A stretch of DNA of 64,000 nucleotides from JAMXLO01 sp963812505 (GTDB taxonomy: Bacteria; Pseudomonadota; Alphaproteobacteria; Acetobacterales; Acetobacteraceae), in contig CAWEVM010000008.1 of assembly GCA_963812505.1 (NCBI GenBank), positions 496,001-560,000 of the forward strand. The letters are read 5' to 3'. This document shows positions 1-8,526 of the stretch, piece by piece (the first letter of the stretch is position 1; each line of letters starts with the position of its first letter). The notes beneath the pieces were generated by a model. It did not search any database, was not told where the DNA came from, and saw only the letters and a list, made by a program, of their open reading frames with translations. Both the position numbers and the translations under genes were made by a program.

Positions 1-30
1 ACCGCCGTCCGGCCTGGCGGGGCCACCACC

Positions 31-1347
31 ATGGATCGCACGCGGACGCCGAAGGGGGCCTGGCTGATCGTCGCGCTGCTGTTTTCGTTCATGTTGATCA
101 ATTTCGCCGACAAGACGGTGATCGGGATCGCCGCTGTTCCGATCATGCAGGAACTGAAGCTCAGTCCGAGCGAGTTCGGGCTGGTCGGTTCGAGCTTCTA
201 CCTGCTCTTCGCGCTGTCGGCGGTCGTCACAGGCTTTGTCGTCAACCGCGTGCAGACGCGTTGGGTGTTGGTGGCGATGGGTCTGGTCTGGGCGCTGACG
301 CAGTTTCCCATGATGGGTGCTGCGGGGTTCGGGACACTGGTGGCCTGCAGAATTGCGCTCGGTGCGGGTGAGGGGCCGGCCGCTCCGGTGGCATTGCATT
401 CGGCGTACCAGTGGTTTCCCAATGAGCTACGCACGTTGCCGACCGCGGTCATCCTGCAGGGTGGCGCCATCGGCGTCATGGTGGCGTTGCCGCTGCTCAA
501 TTTTATCATCGTGCATTATTCGTGGCATTGGGCCTTCGGGGTACTTGGCATCGCCGGTCTCGTCTGGACCGCGGCGTGGCTGGCGCTTGGCCGCGAGGGC
601 TCGCTCGCACCGGACGCCGCAACCGGAGCGGTGCCGACACCCCAGCGGGTCAGCTACGGGAAGTTGGTGCTCAGCCCGACGATGCTGGCGAGCTGGTGCG
701 CGGCATTCGGGGCCCAATGGGGCTTGTCGCAGGCGCTGTCCTGGCAGGGCGCGTTTCTGATCAAGGGGCTTGGCCTGACGCAGAGTGCGATCGGCTTGCT
801 GGGGCCGCTTCCGGCAAGTGCCAGCGTGGTCGCCATGCTTGCCGCCGGCTGGTATTCGCAGCGACTGCTCGCTCGCGGGTCATCGAGCCGCGTGGCGCGC
901 GGTATCCTGGGCGGCAGCTGCGTTGCGTTGGGGGGCGTGGCGCTGGTGCTTATGCCGTACCTGCCGGGAGTGCCCATCAAGATTGCGCTGACGACGATCG
1001 GGATTGCGTTGCCGTCGGTCATCTATGTCATCAGCAATGCGGTGGTTGGCGAAATCACTCCAGCCGCACAGCGTGGGGCGCTGCTGGCGATCGGCACCGC
1101 GGTCGGCACGTCGGCGGGGCTGTTGGCGCCCTACGTCATGGGCAGTCTCATCGAGAACGCGGCGACCCCGCTCGACGGCTTCAACACGGGGTTCATGATC
1201 TGCGGGGTCATCATGCTGGTTGGTGGCATTGTTGGAATGGCGCTGATCCGGCCCGAGCGCGAGGCGATGCAGTGGGCGAGAAAGACGTGGATGGTCGGGC
1301 CAAGCCCGGCCATGACGATCGGAGGCAGGCCAGCGCGCTCAAGTTAG
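31..1347 (+). CDS. MFS transporter (anion/sugar-acid type)
   Basis: This 438-residue protein has about twelve hydrophobic segments and the look of a major facilitator superfamily importer of the ACS/phthalate or hexuronate type, so it would sit in the inner membrane and exchange small organic substrates with protons. The N-terminus (residues 10-35, 'FADKTVIGIAAVPIMQEL') and the central loop near residue 200 fit a 6+6 topology. The substrate is not predictable. The ATG at 31 lies close to the window edge, so an upstream start cannot be excluded. The last roughly 20 residues are encoded by a palindromic intergenic repeat (1282-1318) and are probably not part of the conserved fold; the original stop may have been lost when the repeat arrived. 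Family call firm, function open. Confidence 0.85.
   Translation: MDRTRTPKGAWLIVALLFSFMLINFADKTVIGIAAVPIMQELKLSPSEFGLVGSSFYLLFALSAVVTGFVVNRVQTRWVLVAMGLVWALTQFPMMGAAGFGTLVACRIALGAGEGPAAPVALHSAYQWFPNELRTLPTAVILQGGAIGVMVALPLLNFIIVHYSWHWAFGVLGIAGLVWTAAWLALGREGSLAPDAATGAVPTPQRVSYGKLVLSPTMLASWCAAFGAQWGLSQALSWQGAFLIKGLGLTQSAIGLLGPLPASASVVAMLAAGWYSQRLLARGSSSRVARGILGGSCVALGGVALVLMPYLPGVPIKIALTTIGIALPSVIYVISNAVVGEITPAAQRGALLAIGTAVGTSAGLLAPYVMGSLIENAATPLDGFNTGFMICGVIMLVGGIVGMALIRPEREAMQWARKTWMVGPSPAMTIGGRPARSS
1282..1318. repeat. Dispersed palindromic repeat, copy 1 (inside MFS 3' end)
   Basis: The sequence around 'GGTCGGGCCAAGCCCGGCC' is an inverted repeat followed by ATGACG. Closely related copies with the same 'GTGGATG' lead and 'CATGACG' tail occur at 28555-28642 and 40521-40612, and a shorter relative at 22641. 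This copy lies inside the coding end of the MFS gene and supplies its C-terminal residues. Confidence 0.7.
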
Positions 1348-1356
1348 CGCCCGTCC

Positions 1357-1845
1357 CTACCCCTCCCGCACGAACCGCTGCCGCGCCTGGATCTCGGCGA
1401 CATCCGCGGGACGCTCGAACGGCGGCGGCATCGCCTCGCCTGGACGGCGCGGGCGGCCGATGGCGCGGAACCAGTCCTCGAGGCCGGCCGGCGCGATCAT
1501 CCACAACAGGCGCATCTGCGTGTTGCCGGTGTTGTGCACGGTGTGCCAGGCGGCGCGGCCGATCAGCAGCGTGGTCTCCGGCTGCACCGTGTGGCGCTGG
1601 CCGTCCACCTCCGCCCAGCCCTCGCCCGCGTAGCAGAACAGCACCTCGTGCTGGCGCTCATGCGCGTGGCGGCGGATATGCGCGCCCGGCTCCAGTACCT
1701 GGATGCCCAGCGAGAAGTTGTCGTACGGCGTGTTGTACGGCGTCAGCTTGTTGACGATGTAGCCGCGCGAGGGCAGCGGCTGCCAGAAGGACTCGCCCTC
1801 GTCCGGGCCGAGTACGACGACATGCCCCTTGGCGAAATCGTTCAT
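1357..1845 (-). CDS. Cupin-domain protein
   Basis: A 162-residue single cupin barrel. The first metal-binding motif is visible as 'GAHIRRHAHERQHEVLF' (His, His and Glu in the expected spacing) and the second as 'AAWHTVHNTG', so it probably binds a divalent metal; it may be an enzyme or a small-molecule sensor. An in-frame ATG at 1887 exists, but the ATG at 1845 is preceded by GGAG at about 7 bases and begins at the conserved part, so it is preferred. It is divergent from the aminotransferase gene at 1889 with only about 40 bases between starts, suggesting shared control. The substrate is unknown. Confidence 0.75.
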   Translation of the reverse strand: MNDFAKGHVVVLGPDEGESFWQPLPSRGYIVNKLTPYNTPYDNFSLGIQVLEPGAHIRRHAHERQHEVLFCYAGEGWAEVDGQRHTVQPETTLLIGRAAWHTVHNTGNTQMRLLWMIAPAGLEDWFRAIGRPRRPGEAMPPPFERPADVAEIQARQRFVREG

Positions 1846-1888
1846 GCGTGTCTCCATTCCGCGGTGATCCAGGGAAGGAGCCGACACG

Positions 1889-2818
1889 ATGTCCGCAACC
1901 GCCGCAATGTGGCCCGCCGGCGCCGCTTATGTTGACGGCCGCTTCATGCCGGTGGCCGAGGCGATGATCCCGGTCACCGACTGGGGCTATCGCCGGTCGG
2001 ATGTGACGTATGATGTGGTGAGCGTGTGGGACGGCGCGTTCTTCAAGCTGGACGACCACATGCGGCGGTTCCGTGCGTCGATGGACTGGATGCGACTCGC
2101 GCCGCGCGAGAGCGATGACGACATAAGGGGCGTGCTGCACGAGCTGGTGCGGCGGACCGGGCTGCGCGAGGCGTATGTCGCGATGGATTGTCTGCGCGGC
2201 GCGGCGCCGCCGAGTGTGCGGCGGCATCCGTCGAATGCGCGGAATTATCTGCTGGCGTTCGCGGTGCCGTATGTCTGGCTCATGCCGCGCGAGGTGATCG
2301 AGCGCGGGGTGCATCTCATTGTCGCGTCGACGCCTCGCATTCCCGAGGTGTGCGTCAATCCGAAGGCGAAGAACTTTCATTGGGCGGACATGACGCGGGC
2401 GCTGTTCGAGGCGCAGGACAAGGGGGCGGACAATCCGGTGCTGCTCGATCTGGAGGGCAATGTGACGGAAGGGCCGGGGTTCAATGTGTTCGCAGTGACC
2501 GATGGCGTGGTGGCGACGCCGGATCGCGGCGTGCTGGAAGGGATCACGCGGTTATCGGTGATCCAGCTGTGCGAGAAGCTCGGGCTGCGCTGCGAGGTGC
2601 GGACGGTGCCGCTGGAGGAGCTGTGCAACGCGGATGAGGTGTTCATTTCGTCGACCGCAGGCGGGGTGATGGGTGTGACGCGGCTGGACGAGCGGATTTT
2701 GGGGAACGATCGACCGGGTCCGGTGACCGAGCGACTGCATGATGCTTACTGGCGGTTTCGGCGCGAGGGGTGGTGCGCGGAGCCGATCGACTATGCACAC
2801 GCCGAGGCGGCGGAGTAG
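1889..2818 (+). CDS. Class IV (BCAT/D-amino-acid type) aminotransferase
   Basis: A 309-residue PLP-dependent fold-type IV aminotransferase, the family of branched-chain aminotransferase, D-alanine aminotransferase, aminodeoxychorismate lyase and (R)-selective amine transaminases. The family pattern is seen in order: 'VTDWGYRRSDVTYDV' near residue 30, the lysine region 'NPKAKNFHWADMTRAL' near residue 160 with the presumed Schiff-base lysine, and 'EGNVTEGPGFNVF' near 195, where the glutamate and phosphate-binding residues lie. 'STAGGVMGVTRLD' closes the cofactor site. The exact amino donor cannot be read from sequence. It is followed after 9 bases by the UDG-family gene, so the two are probably co-transcribed. 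Confidence 0.85.
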   Translation: MSATAAMWPAGAAYVDGRFMPVAEAMIPVTDWGYRRSDVTYDVVSVWDGAFFKLDDHMRRFRASMDWMRLAPRESDDDIRGVLHELVRRTGLREAYVAMDCLRGAAPPSVRRHPSNARNYLLAFAVPYVWLMPREVIERGVHLIVASTPRIPEVCVNPKAKNFHWADMTRALFEAQDKGADNPVLLDLEGNVTEGPGFNVFAVTDGVVATPDRGVLEGITRLSVIQLCEKLGLRCEVRTVPLEELCNADEVFISSTAGGVMGVTRLDERILGNDRPGPVTERLHDAYWRFRREGWCAEPIDYAHAEAAE

Positions 2819-2827
2819 CAGAGCGGG

Positions 2828-3619
2828 ATGGATGCGCTCAGTGCGTTGAGATTGCAGATCGAGTGGGGGGCGGATGAGGCGCTGGAGGATGCGCCGGTGG
2901 ATCGGATGCTTGCGGCGCCCCCGCCCCCCGCCCCCCTCCCGCAAGGGGAGGGAGAGAGACACGTTGTAGCTGCTCCTCCTGCCGTTGCGCGCGCTTCCGC
3001 CGTGGAGCGTGCGCTGCAATGCGCTGGCGCGGCGGGAACGCTGGAGGAACTGCGGGGCGCCATTGCGGCGTTCGGCGGGTGCGGCTTGCGCGAGACTGCC
3101 AGCCACCTGGTGTTCGCGGAGGGCGATCCAGCGGCGACACTGCTGGTGATCGGCGAGCCGCCGGCGGCGGACGATGACCGGTCTGGCTCGGCGTTCGCCG
3201 GGGCGGCAGGTGCCTATCTGGACCGGATGCTCGCCGCGATCGCGCTGGAGCGCGGCAGGGTCATGCTGGCACCGCTGATTCCGTGGCGGCCACCTGGCGA
3301 CCGACCGCCCAGCCCCGCGGAACTGGCGGTGTGTCTGCCGTTCCTGCATCGGCTGATCGCTCTGGTCGCGCCGCGCCGGCTGCTGCTGATGGGACTGCTC
3401 ACCGCACGGTCGCTGCTGCCACAGGCCACCTCGCGCCGCAGGCCGCGCGGGGCGTGGTTGGATGTCACGGTGCCGGGCGCGTCGCTGGTGCTGCCGGCGC
3501 TGCCCACGTTCAGTGCCGCGGAGCTGATGCGTGACCCGAGCAATCGGCGCGCCGCGTGGGAGGATCTCCAGCTACTCCGCCGCACGCTGGATGAGGATGC
3601 GGCGTCTGCCGTGAAGTAG
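2828..3619 (+). CDS. Uracil-DNA glycosylase family protein, divergent
   Basis: A 263-residue protein resembling type 4/5 iron-sulfur uracil-DNA glycosylases: one Cys at 'GGCGLRETA' (residue 85), motif A-like 'GEPPAADDDRSGSAFAG' (109-125), 'PWRPPGDRPPSPAE' (152-165) and a Cys at 'CLPFLHRL' (169). The family's C-terminal 'HPxxLLR' motif is replaced by 'TFSAAELMRDP' (227-237), so the active-site histidine is missing. Residues about 30-45 ('PPPPAPLPQGEGER') come from a palindromic repeat inserted in frame (2917-2958). Loss of a key residue plus a repeat insert suggests an enzyme of reduced or changed activity; the remainder is well kept. It overlaps the 3' end of the convergent MFS gene by 48 bases. 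Confidence 0.75.
   Translation: MDALSALRLQIEWGADEALEDAPVDRMLAAPPPPAPLPQGEGERHVVAAPPAVARASAVERALQCAGAAGTLEELRGAIAAFGGCGLRETASHLVFAEGDPAATLLVIGEPPAADDDRSGSAFAGAAGAYLDRMLAAIALERGRVMLAPLIPWRPPGDRPPSPAELAVCLPFLHRLIALVAPRRLLLMGLLTARSLLPQATSRRRPRGAWLDVTVPGASLVLPALPTFSAAELMRDPSNRRAAWEDLQLLRRTLDEDAASAVK
2917..2958. repeat. Palindromic repeat inserted in frame in UDG gene
   Basis: A C-rich run followed by CCCTCCC-gcaag-GGGAGGG forms a 7-base-pair stem. Nearly the same core (CCCTCCCGCGAGGGGAGGG) occurs as an intergenic element at 21625-21663. Here it lies inside a coding sequence without breaking the frame and encodes a proline-rich stretch foreign to the protein family. Confidence 0.7.
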
Positions 3620-4762
3620 CGTCAGGCCACCGGCGATCAGCAATGCGGCTGCCGCCGCGATCGACGGCACGGTGAAACTCCCCAGGGCATCCGACACGAC
3701 GCCGGCGAAGGTTGGCCCGACGATCTGGCCCAGGCCGAAGGCGGTGGTCATCAGAGCCAGCGCTCGGTGTGGATTACCCGTTGCCAGGGTGCGCGCCTGC
3801 ACCAGGCCCAGAGCGGTGAGCCCCATGAAGGTCCCACCTACGAGGACTGCGGCGATGAACACGCCGGTCACGGTGGGCCAGGCGACACTGGCCAGCACAC
3901 CGCCGGCCTCGACCACACAAGCCAGGGCGAAGGTCATCGGAATGCCGAGGCGTGTGGAGATCGATGTCCACAGGACGACGGATGGCGCCGCGGCCAGGCC
4001 GAACGCGACCCAGATTTCGGGCTCCAGGGCGTGGGTCGCGGGCGTGCCGCGGACGATGATCACGATGAAGGTGGCGGTGATCACGTAGCCGAAGCCGAAC
4101 AGCCCATAGGCGGTGATGAAACGGCGCAGACGTGGATCGGTCGCAGGTCGGGCGTGTGGCGGGGCCGCTGGCGCTGCGTGCGCCGCGCCAGGGCGTATCA
4201 GCAGCGCCGCAGCGAGCATCCCCGCGAGCGACAGCAGTCCGCTGCCGAGCCACAGCGATCGCCATGAGCAGCCGGCGCTGGTCAGGGCGGCGACAAGTAT
4301 GGCAGATGCGGCAATTCCGATGCCCACGCCGGCAAAATGAAGTGCTGACAGCTCAGGGCGGCGCGCTTCGGTGAGATGCTCGAGGACCGCCGCAGTCGCG
4401 AAGACCAGAACGACGGCACTCGCGGCGCCGCCGAGGAAGCGAAGGACCAGGAAGGGCAACAGGGATTGTGCCAATCCCATACCGCCAGTCGTGACCGCGC
4501 TGACAGCGAGACAGCCGATCAGCCAGCGGTGGCGGGATCCCGGCAGATCTGGCAGGGCCGCCAGCAAGGCGCCGAACAGGTAGCCGAGAAAGTTGGCGGA
4601 AGCGATCAGGCCGGCGGAGGACCTGCCGAGGCTCAGTGCCGCGATCATTGCCGGCAGGATGGGCGTATAGACGAAGCGGCCGATGCCGAGCGCGGTGGCC
4701 AGGGCGATCAGGCCGCCCAACGCGCTGGGCCAGGGCTCGGTCGTGGTCGGTTCTGTCTGCAT
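3572..4762 (-). CDS. MFS transporter, YbfB/YjiJ type
   Basis: A 396-residue twelve-segment membrane protein. The N-terminus 'GIGRFVYTPILPAMIAALSL' and 'GLIASANFLGYLFGALLA' are typical of the YbfB/YjiJ branch of the major facilitator superfamily, whose substrates are mostly unknown. The ATG at 4762 begins just before this conserved start; an upstream in-frame ATG at 4981 would read back through the LysR gene and is rejected. The gene is divergent from the LysR regulator at 4845, the usual arrangement for a regulator and its transporter target. Confidence 0.85.
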   Translation of the reverse strand: MQTEPTTTEPWPSALGGLIALATALGIGRFVYTPILPAMIAALSLGRSSAGLIASANFLGYLFGALLAALPDLPGSRHRWLIGCLAVSAVTTGGMGLAQSLLPFLVLRFLGGAASAVVLVFATAAVLEHLTEARRPELSALHFAGVGIGIAASAILVAALTSAGCSWRSLWLGSGLLSLAGMLAAALLIRPGAAHAAPAAPPHARPATDPRLRRFITAYGLFGFGYVITATFIVIIVRGTPATHALEPEIWVAFGLAAAPSVVLWTSISTRLGIPMTFALACVVEAGGVLASVAWPTVTGVFIAAVLVGGTFMGLTALGLVQARTLATGNPHRALALMTTAFGLGQIVGPTFAGVVSDALGSFTVPSIAAAAALLIAGGLTLLHGRRRILIQRAAE

Positions 4763-4844
4763 GGGGCGCACATATGTCGTGCGCGCAATTCCAAGAAGCG
4801 ATTTAATATGATACGTACGATCGCTGAAGCAGATAGGTGCGCGC
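4763..4844. promoter_or_regulatory. Divergent promoter region between MFS and LysR genes
   Basis: The 82-base spacer holds both promoters. Two imperfect inverted repeats are visible: GCGCAC...GTGCGC around 4766-4784, and a near-palindrome GATACGTACGATC around 4809-4821. Either could be the autoregulatory LysR site. The binding assignment is inference. Confidence 0.4.
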
Positions 4845-5729
4845 ATGGATGCCCGCGATCTCAGAGTGTTCGAGGCGGTGGCCCGCCTCGGGGGCATGAA
4901 CCGGGCGGCGGCCGAGCTGAACACCGTGCAATCCAACGTGACTGCGCGCATCCAGGCGCTGGAGGCTGAGGTCGGCTGCACGCTGTTCGAACGCCACAGC
5001 CGTGGTGTCAGCCTGACCCAGGCGGGTCGCCGGCTGCTGCCTTATGCCGGCGAGTTGTCGCGGCTGCTGGCGGATGCCATGCACGCTGCCCGCGACGACG
5101 GCGCGCCGCGCGGTACCCTGACGATCGGAGCGCTCGAGACGACCGCCGCATTGCGCCTGACGCCGTTGCTGACGCGCTTTGCGGCTGACAACCCTGCGGT
5201 CGATCTCGTGCTGCGCACCGGCACCACCTGCGAGCTGATCGGCCAGGTGCTGGAACAGCGTGTGGACGCGGCGTTCGTCTGCGGGCCGGTGGCGCATCCC
5301 GAGCTCGAAGAGCGGACGATGTTTCGCGAGGAACTGGTCGTGCTGGCGGCTCCTCATGTCGCGTCGCTTGACGCGGCGCTGGGCGCCGGCGAAGTGCGGC
5401 TGGTCGTGCTCCGCGCGGGGTGTTCGTACCGGCAGATGCTGGAAGCGCTGCTGGCGCGCCGCGGCATCGTGGTGCAACGACAGATGGAGTTCGGCACGTT
5501 GGAGGCGATCTTCGGATGCGTCAGCGCCGGCCTTGGCATCACCCTGCTGCCGCGCGCGCTGGTTGGTGGCGTTTGCGAGGCGGGGCGAGTGAGTGCTCAC
5601 ACACTGCCGCGCGGCGACGCGATGGTGGATACAGTATGCGTGCGCCATCGCCAGAGGTTCATATCCAGCGCGCTGCGGGCATTCCTCGCCTGCGCGTCCG
5701 ATGGACTTGTCATGGCACAGGCGGCTTAG
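4845..5729 (+). CDS. LysR-family transcriptional regulator
   Basis: A 294-residue regulator with an N-terminal winged helix-turn-helix ('FEAVARLGGMNRAAAELNTVQSN' region, residues 6-30, with 'QALEAEVGCTLFERHSRGV' following) and a LysR effector-binding domain from about residue 90. The classical LysR spacing is intact. It is transcribed away from the YbfB-type MFS gene, so it most likely controls that transporter in response to its substrate. The effector is unknown. Confidence 0.9.
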   Translation: MDARDLRVFEAVARLGGMNRAAAELNTVQSNVTARIQALEAEVGCTLFERHSRGVSLTQAGRRLLPYAGELSRLLADAMHAARDDGAPRGTLTIGALETTAALRLTPLLTRFAADNPAVDLVLRTGTTCELIGQVLEQRVDAAFVCGPVAHPELEERTMFREELVVLAAPHVASLDAALGAGEVRLVVLRAGCSYRQMLEALLARRGIVVQRQMEFGTLEAIFGCVSAGLGITLLPRALVGGVCEAGRVSAHTLPRGDAMVDTVCVRHRQRFISSALRAFLACASDGLVMAQAA

Positions 5730-5783
5730 TGCGGTGCAGACGCGGCCGCCGCGTTTGCGTTGTTAGGTCAGGAGACAGCTCCC

Positions 5784-6332
5784 ATGGCAGGAATCGACGA
5801 GACCCGATCGTTCATCGCGGTGAACATCGCGATCCTCACGGTGTCGGACACACGCACGCTGGCCAACGACACATCCGGTGATGCGCTGGCAGAGCGGATC
5901 GCCAAAGCCGGCCACCGGGTCGCGACGCGGGCGATCGAGAAGGACGATGCGGGTGCGATCGAGCGCCATCTGCGCGCCTGGATCGCCGATGGCGAGATCG
6001 ATGTTGTCATCACGACGGGCGGCACCGGCATCACCGGCCGGGACGTGACGCCTGAGGCGTTCGATCGCGTGCTGGAGAAGCGGATCGAGGGCTTCGGCGA
6101 GCTGTTCCGCATGCTGAGCTACCAGAAGATCGGCACGTCGACGATGCAGTCGCGCGCGCTGGGTGGGGTTGCCGGCGGGACCTACCTCTTCGCGCTTCCC
6201 GGCAGCACCGGCGCGGTGAAGGACGCCTGGGACGACATACTGGTGTTCCAGCTCGACAACCGGTTCCGCCCCTGCAATCTGGTGGAACTGATGCCGCGGC
6301 TACAGGAGCATCTCAGAACGGCGGCTGCGTAG
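5784..6332 (+). CDS. moaB: Molybdenum cofactor biosynthesis protein MoaB
   Basis: A 182-residue MoaB/Mog-fold protein of molybdopterin biosynthesis, the family that adenylates molybdopterin before metal insertion. The hallmark 'TTGGTGITGRDVTPEA' lies near residue 75, followed by 'GFGELFRMLSY' and 'SRALGGVAGGTYLFALPGS', which form the molybdopterin-binding face. The ATG at 5784 has AGGAG about 10 bases upstream; an earlier in-frame codon at 5760 is less well placed. Its end overlaps the convergent DJ-1/PfpI gene by 20 bases. No other moa gene is nearby. Confidence 0.92.
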   Translation: MAGIDETRSFIAVNIAILTVSDTRTLANDTSGDALAERIAKAGHRVATRAIEKDDAGAIERHLRAWIADGEIDVVITTGGTGITGRDVTPEAFDRVLEKRIEGFGELFRMLSYQKIGTSTMQSRALGGVAGGTYLFALPGSTGAVKDAWDDILVFQLDNRFRPCNLVELMPRLQEHLRTAAA

Positions 6333-6999
6333 TTATCCGAGCCACGATCGCCTCGCGGGCCTCACGCATGGCGGCACCGCGTGCGCGTGCCACCTGGACG
6401 ACATCGGCGGGCGCCGCCTCGGGGGTTCCGGCGTCGAACGGCGGCGCCGGTGCGTATTCGATCTGCAACTGGATTGCCTGTGCGACCTGCGGGCCGGCGA
6501 GTTCGGCTACCATGGTCAGCGCGAAATCGATCCCCGCCGTCACACCGCCGCCGGTGAAGAGGTTGCCGTCGCGTACTACCCGGCCGATCGTGGGCGTCGC
6601 GCCGAATTGGGCGAGCAGATCGCGGGCGCCCCAGTGCGACGTCGCGCGCCTGCCGCGCAGCAGGCCGGCGGCACCGAGGACCAGCGAGCCGGTGCAGACC
6701 GAGCTGACGTAGCGCGCGTGCTCCGCCTGCCGGCGCAGCCAATCGAGGATTTCGGGATCCTCCATCAGCGCGTTGACGCCTGGACCGCCTGGCACGCACA
6801 CGACATCGAGCGGCGGGCAGTCACGGAGCGTGGCATAGGGCAGCAGGCGCAGGCCGGAATCCGCCTCGATCGGTTGGAGCGTCTTCCACAGCAACAGGAC
6901 CTGGGCATCGGGCAGCCGCGCGAACACCTCGAAGGGGCCCGTCAGGTCGAGCTGTGTCATGCGCGGGAACAGCAACAGACCGATCCGTAGCGCGGGCAT
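6313..6999 (-). CDS. DJ-1/PfpI family, isonitrile-hydratase-like
   Basis: A 228-residue DJ-1/PfpI (ThiJ) protein. Three residues match the catalytic set known for the Pseudomonas isonitrile hydratase InhA: Asp18 in 'TQLDLTGPFEVF', Glu80 in 'NALMEDPEIL' and the nucleophile-elbow Cys102 in 'SSVCTGSLVLGAAG'. The length also equals that enzyme's. This supports hydration of an isonitrile to an N-formamide, although some relatives have other roles. The formamidase-family gene at 15773 is an interesting but distant thematic match. Convergent with moaB. Confidence 0.8.
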   Translation of the reverse strand: MPALRIGLLLFPRMTQLDLTGPFEVFARLPDAQVLLLWKTLQPIEADSGLRLLPYATLRDCPPLDVVCVPGGPGVNALMEDPEILDWLRRQAEHARYVSSVCTGSLVLGAAGLLRGRRATSHWGARDLLAQFGATPTIGRVVRDGNLFTGGGVTAGIDFALTMVAELAGPQVAQAIQLQIEYAPAPPFDAGTPEAAPADVVQVARARGAAMREAREAIVARITTQPPF

Positions 7000-7226
7000 A
7001 GCGGGTTTCTCCTCAGGCTGTGCAAGAACGGGGATGGGCAGGCAATGACCTGCCTCCGCTCGCTTTCAACATATTGATTCTACGGCGATTTGCTCTGTTT
7101 GGCCAAGTTCCTGGGGTGCGTTGCTGGATCTTCGCCACCCCGTTGACAGGCGAACCTTGCGAAGGTCCGGTTCGCGGAAGGGCGGCGGGCTGGTTTTTGC
7201 GACTAATACGGGGAGGGTTTGCTGCG

Positions 7227-7889
7227 ATGAGCGAACTGATCATCTGGACCTATGACTGGGTGCCTGAAGGCGCTCGTGGCTTTGTGCGTGATCTGAGGTT
7301 GAGATGGGCGTGTGAGGAAGCTGATCCCATCTACGCCGTCCGGACGGTCCCCTTCGACGGTCGCGAGACCAATCATCTTGCGCGCCAGCCGTTTGGCCAA
7401 GTTCCCTTCCTGAACGACGGAGAGCTCGAGATATTCGAAAGCGGCGCGGGGCTGCTGCATCTGGCGCGTAAAAACGACAAGCTAATGCCGCGTGATCCGG
7501 TTGGCGAAGCGGAAACACTGCAATGGACCATCGCCGCGCTCAACTCGATTGAGATGGTGACCGTACCGTGGTGGTTCTTGAAAATGTGCGGCGATGAGGA
7601 CAATGAACTTACCGGGTGGATGGGCCAGCGCCTCGACCATCTCGAAAAGATACTGAGCGAGCGAGAATGGCTGGCGGCCGGCCGCTTCACTGTCGCAGAC
7701 CTGCTGATGGCGGATGCGCTTCGGGTGCCGAAGGTCCGCGCTTTCGGCGACAGGCCGGCGACCTAGGCCTATGTAACCCGCGCAACCGATCGCCCCTCAT
7801 TCAAGACGGCGCAAGCCGACCAGATCACTCTTTTCGAGGCGGCCGACGCGAAGAGAACAGAAAAGGGGTCAGACCAGCGAGCGTCTTAG
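7227..7889 (+). pseudogene. Glutathione S-transferase interrupted by an in-frame stop
   Basis: The frame opens at ATG 7227 (GGGAGG upstream) and reads a glutathione S-transferase: thioredoxin-like N-terminal half with 'QPFGQVPFLNDGELEIFESG' and an all-helical half with 'LAAGRFTVADLLMADALRV'. A TAG at 7764 stops it after 179 residues. Directly beyond the stop the same frame continues with 'AYVTRATDRPSFKTAQADQ', which is the normal C-terminal GST helix, to a second stop at 7887. The intact length would be about 220 residues, normal for the family. A single base change explains the interruption. The truncated protein may still fold. Confidence 0.75.
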
Positions 7890-7908
7890 TCAGGCTCCGA
7901 CGACCGCG

Positions 7909-8526
7909 TCACAGTCCACTTCCCACCCCCAATCGAATTTCAGAAGGTCGTTCCGCCGAGCGCGACCTGTGCCAATCCGCGGCGGTGTCCACGTCGTGCA
8001 GGATGCGCAGCAGGGCGATGCGTCGGCCGGCGAAGTTGACCAGCGTGTCGGCCAGCGCGAACTCGCTGGACCAGCGCACCGCGGCGAACGGTCGCTCGGG
8101 ACGGCGCGGCGACATCGCCACCAGCCAATAGCCGCCGTCTGCCGCCGGGCCAAAGGCGGCCTGGGCGCTGCCAAGGGCGCGGAAGGCTGCACGTGCGTCG
8201 AGCGGTCCGGCGTCGGGGATGTCGCAGCCGATGATCGCCACGCGGCCGTGGCGGAACCGCCAGAAGACGCGATGCATGCGGACGCCGAGATCGCCACAGC
8301 CCTGCGCCAGGCGCGGCACGCGGGCAGGCAGGCGGAACCGGGCGTGGTCCGGCGTGACCGCGAGCACAGTGCGGACGCGTCTGTCAGCTGCCAAAGCGCG
8401 CACCAGCCGGGTCATCGTCGCGACGTGGAATCGTAATGCGGCGCGATTACCGATGTCGCGTGCCAGCCGCCGTTTGACCGCGCCGAGTCGTGGGACGCGG
8501 GCGAACACGACAACCGTGTCCTTCAT
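7909..8526 (-). CDS. TIGR04282-type glycosyltransferase-like protein (DUF2064)
   Basis: A 205-residue protein beginning 'MKDTVVVFARVPRLGAVKRRLA', the nucleotide-sugar-binding start of the TIGR04282 'arsenosugar biosynthesis' glycosyltransferase-like family; 'IIGCDIPDAG' and 'FGPAADGGYWLVAM' are its other signatures. Its ATG at 8526 overlaps the stop of the upstream TIGR04283-type gene in an ATGA, so the two are translationally coupled. The pair is common in proteobacteria; the family name comes from those linked to the radical SAM protein ArsS, which is absent here. The true product is unknown. Confidence 0.82.
   Translation of the reverse strand: MKDTVVVFARVPRLGAVKRRLARDIGNRAALRFHVATMTRLVRALAADRRVRTVLAVTPDHARFRLPARVPRLAQGCGDLGVRMHRVFWRFRHGRVAIIGCDIPDAGPLDARAAFRALGSAQAAFGPAADGGYWLVAMSPRRPERPFAAVRWSSEFALADTLVNFAGRRIALLRILHDVDTAADWHRSRSAERPSEIRLGVGSGL

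Noticed and set aside
522..1754. Plus-strand open frame of about 410 residues overlapping the MFS and cupin genes
   Set aside because: Arg/Gly/Ala-rich, out of frame with the MFS gene and antisense to the cupin gene.
7861..7885. AAAAGGGGTCAGACC-type sequence, sometimes seen in REP or transposase-linked elements
   Set aside because: Single short occurrence lying inside the GST remnant frame, with no inverted partner or transposase nearby.
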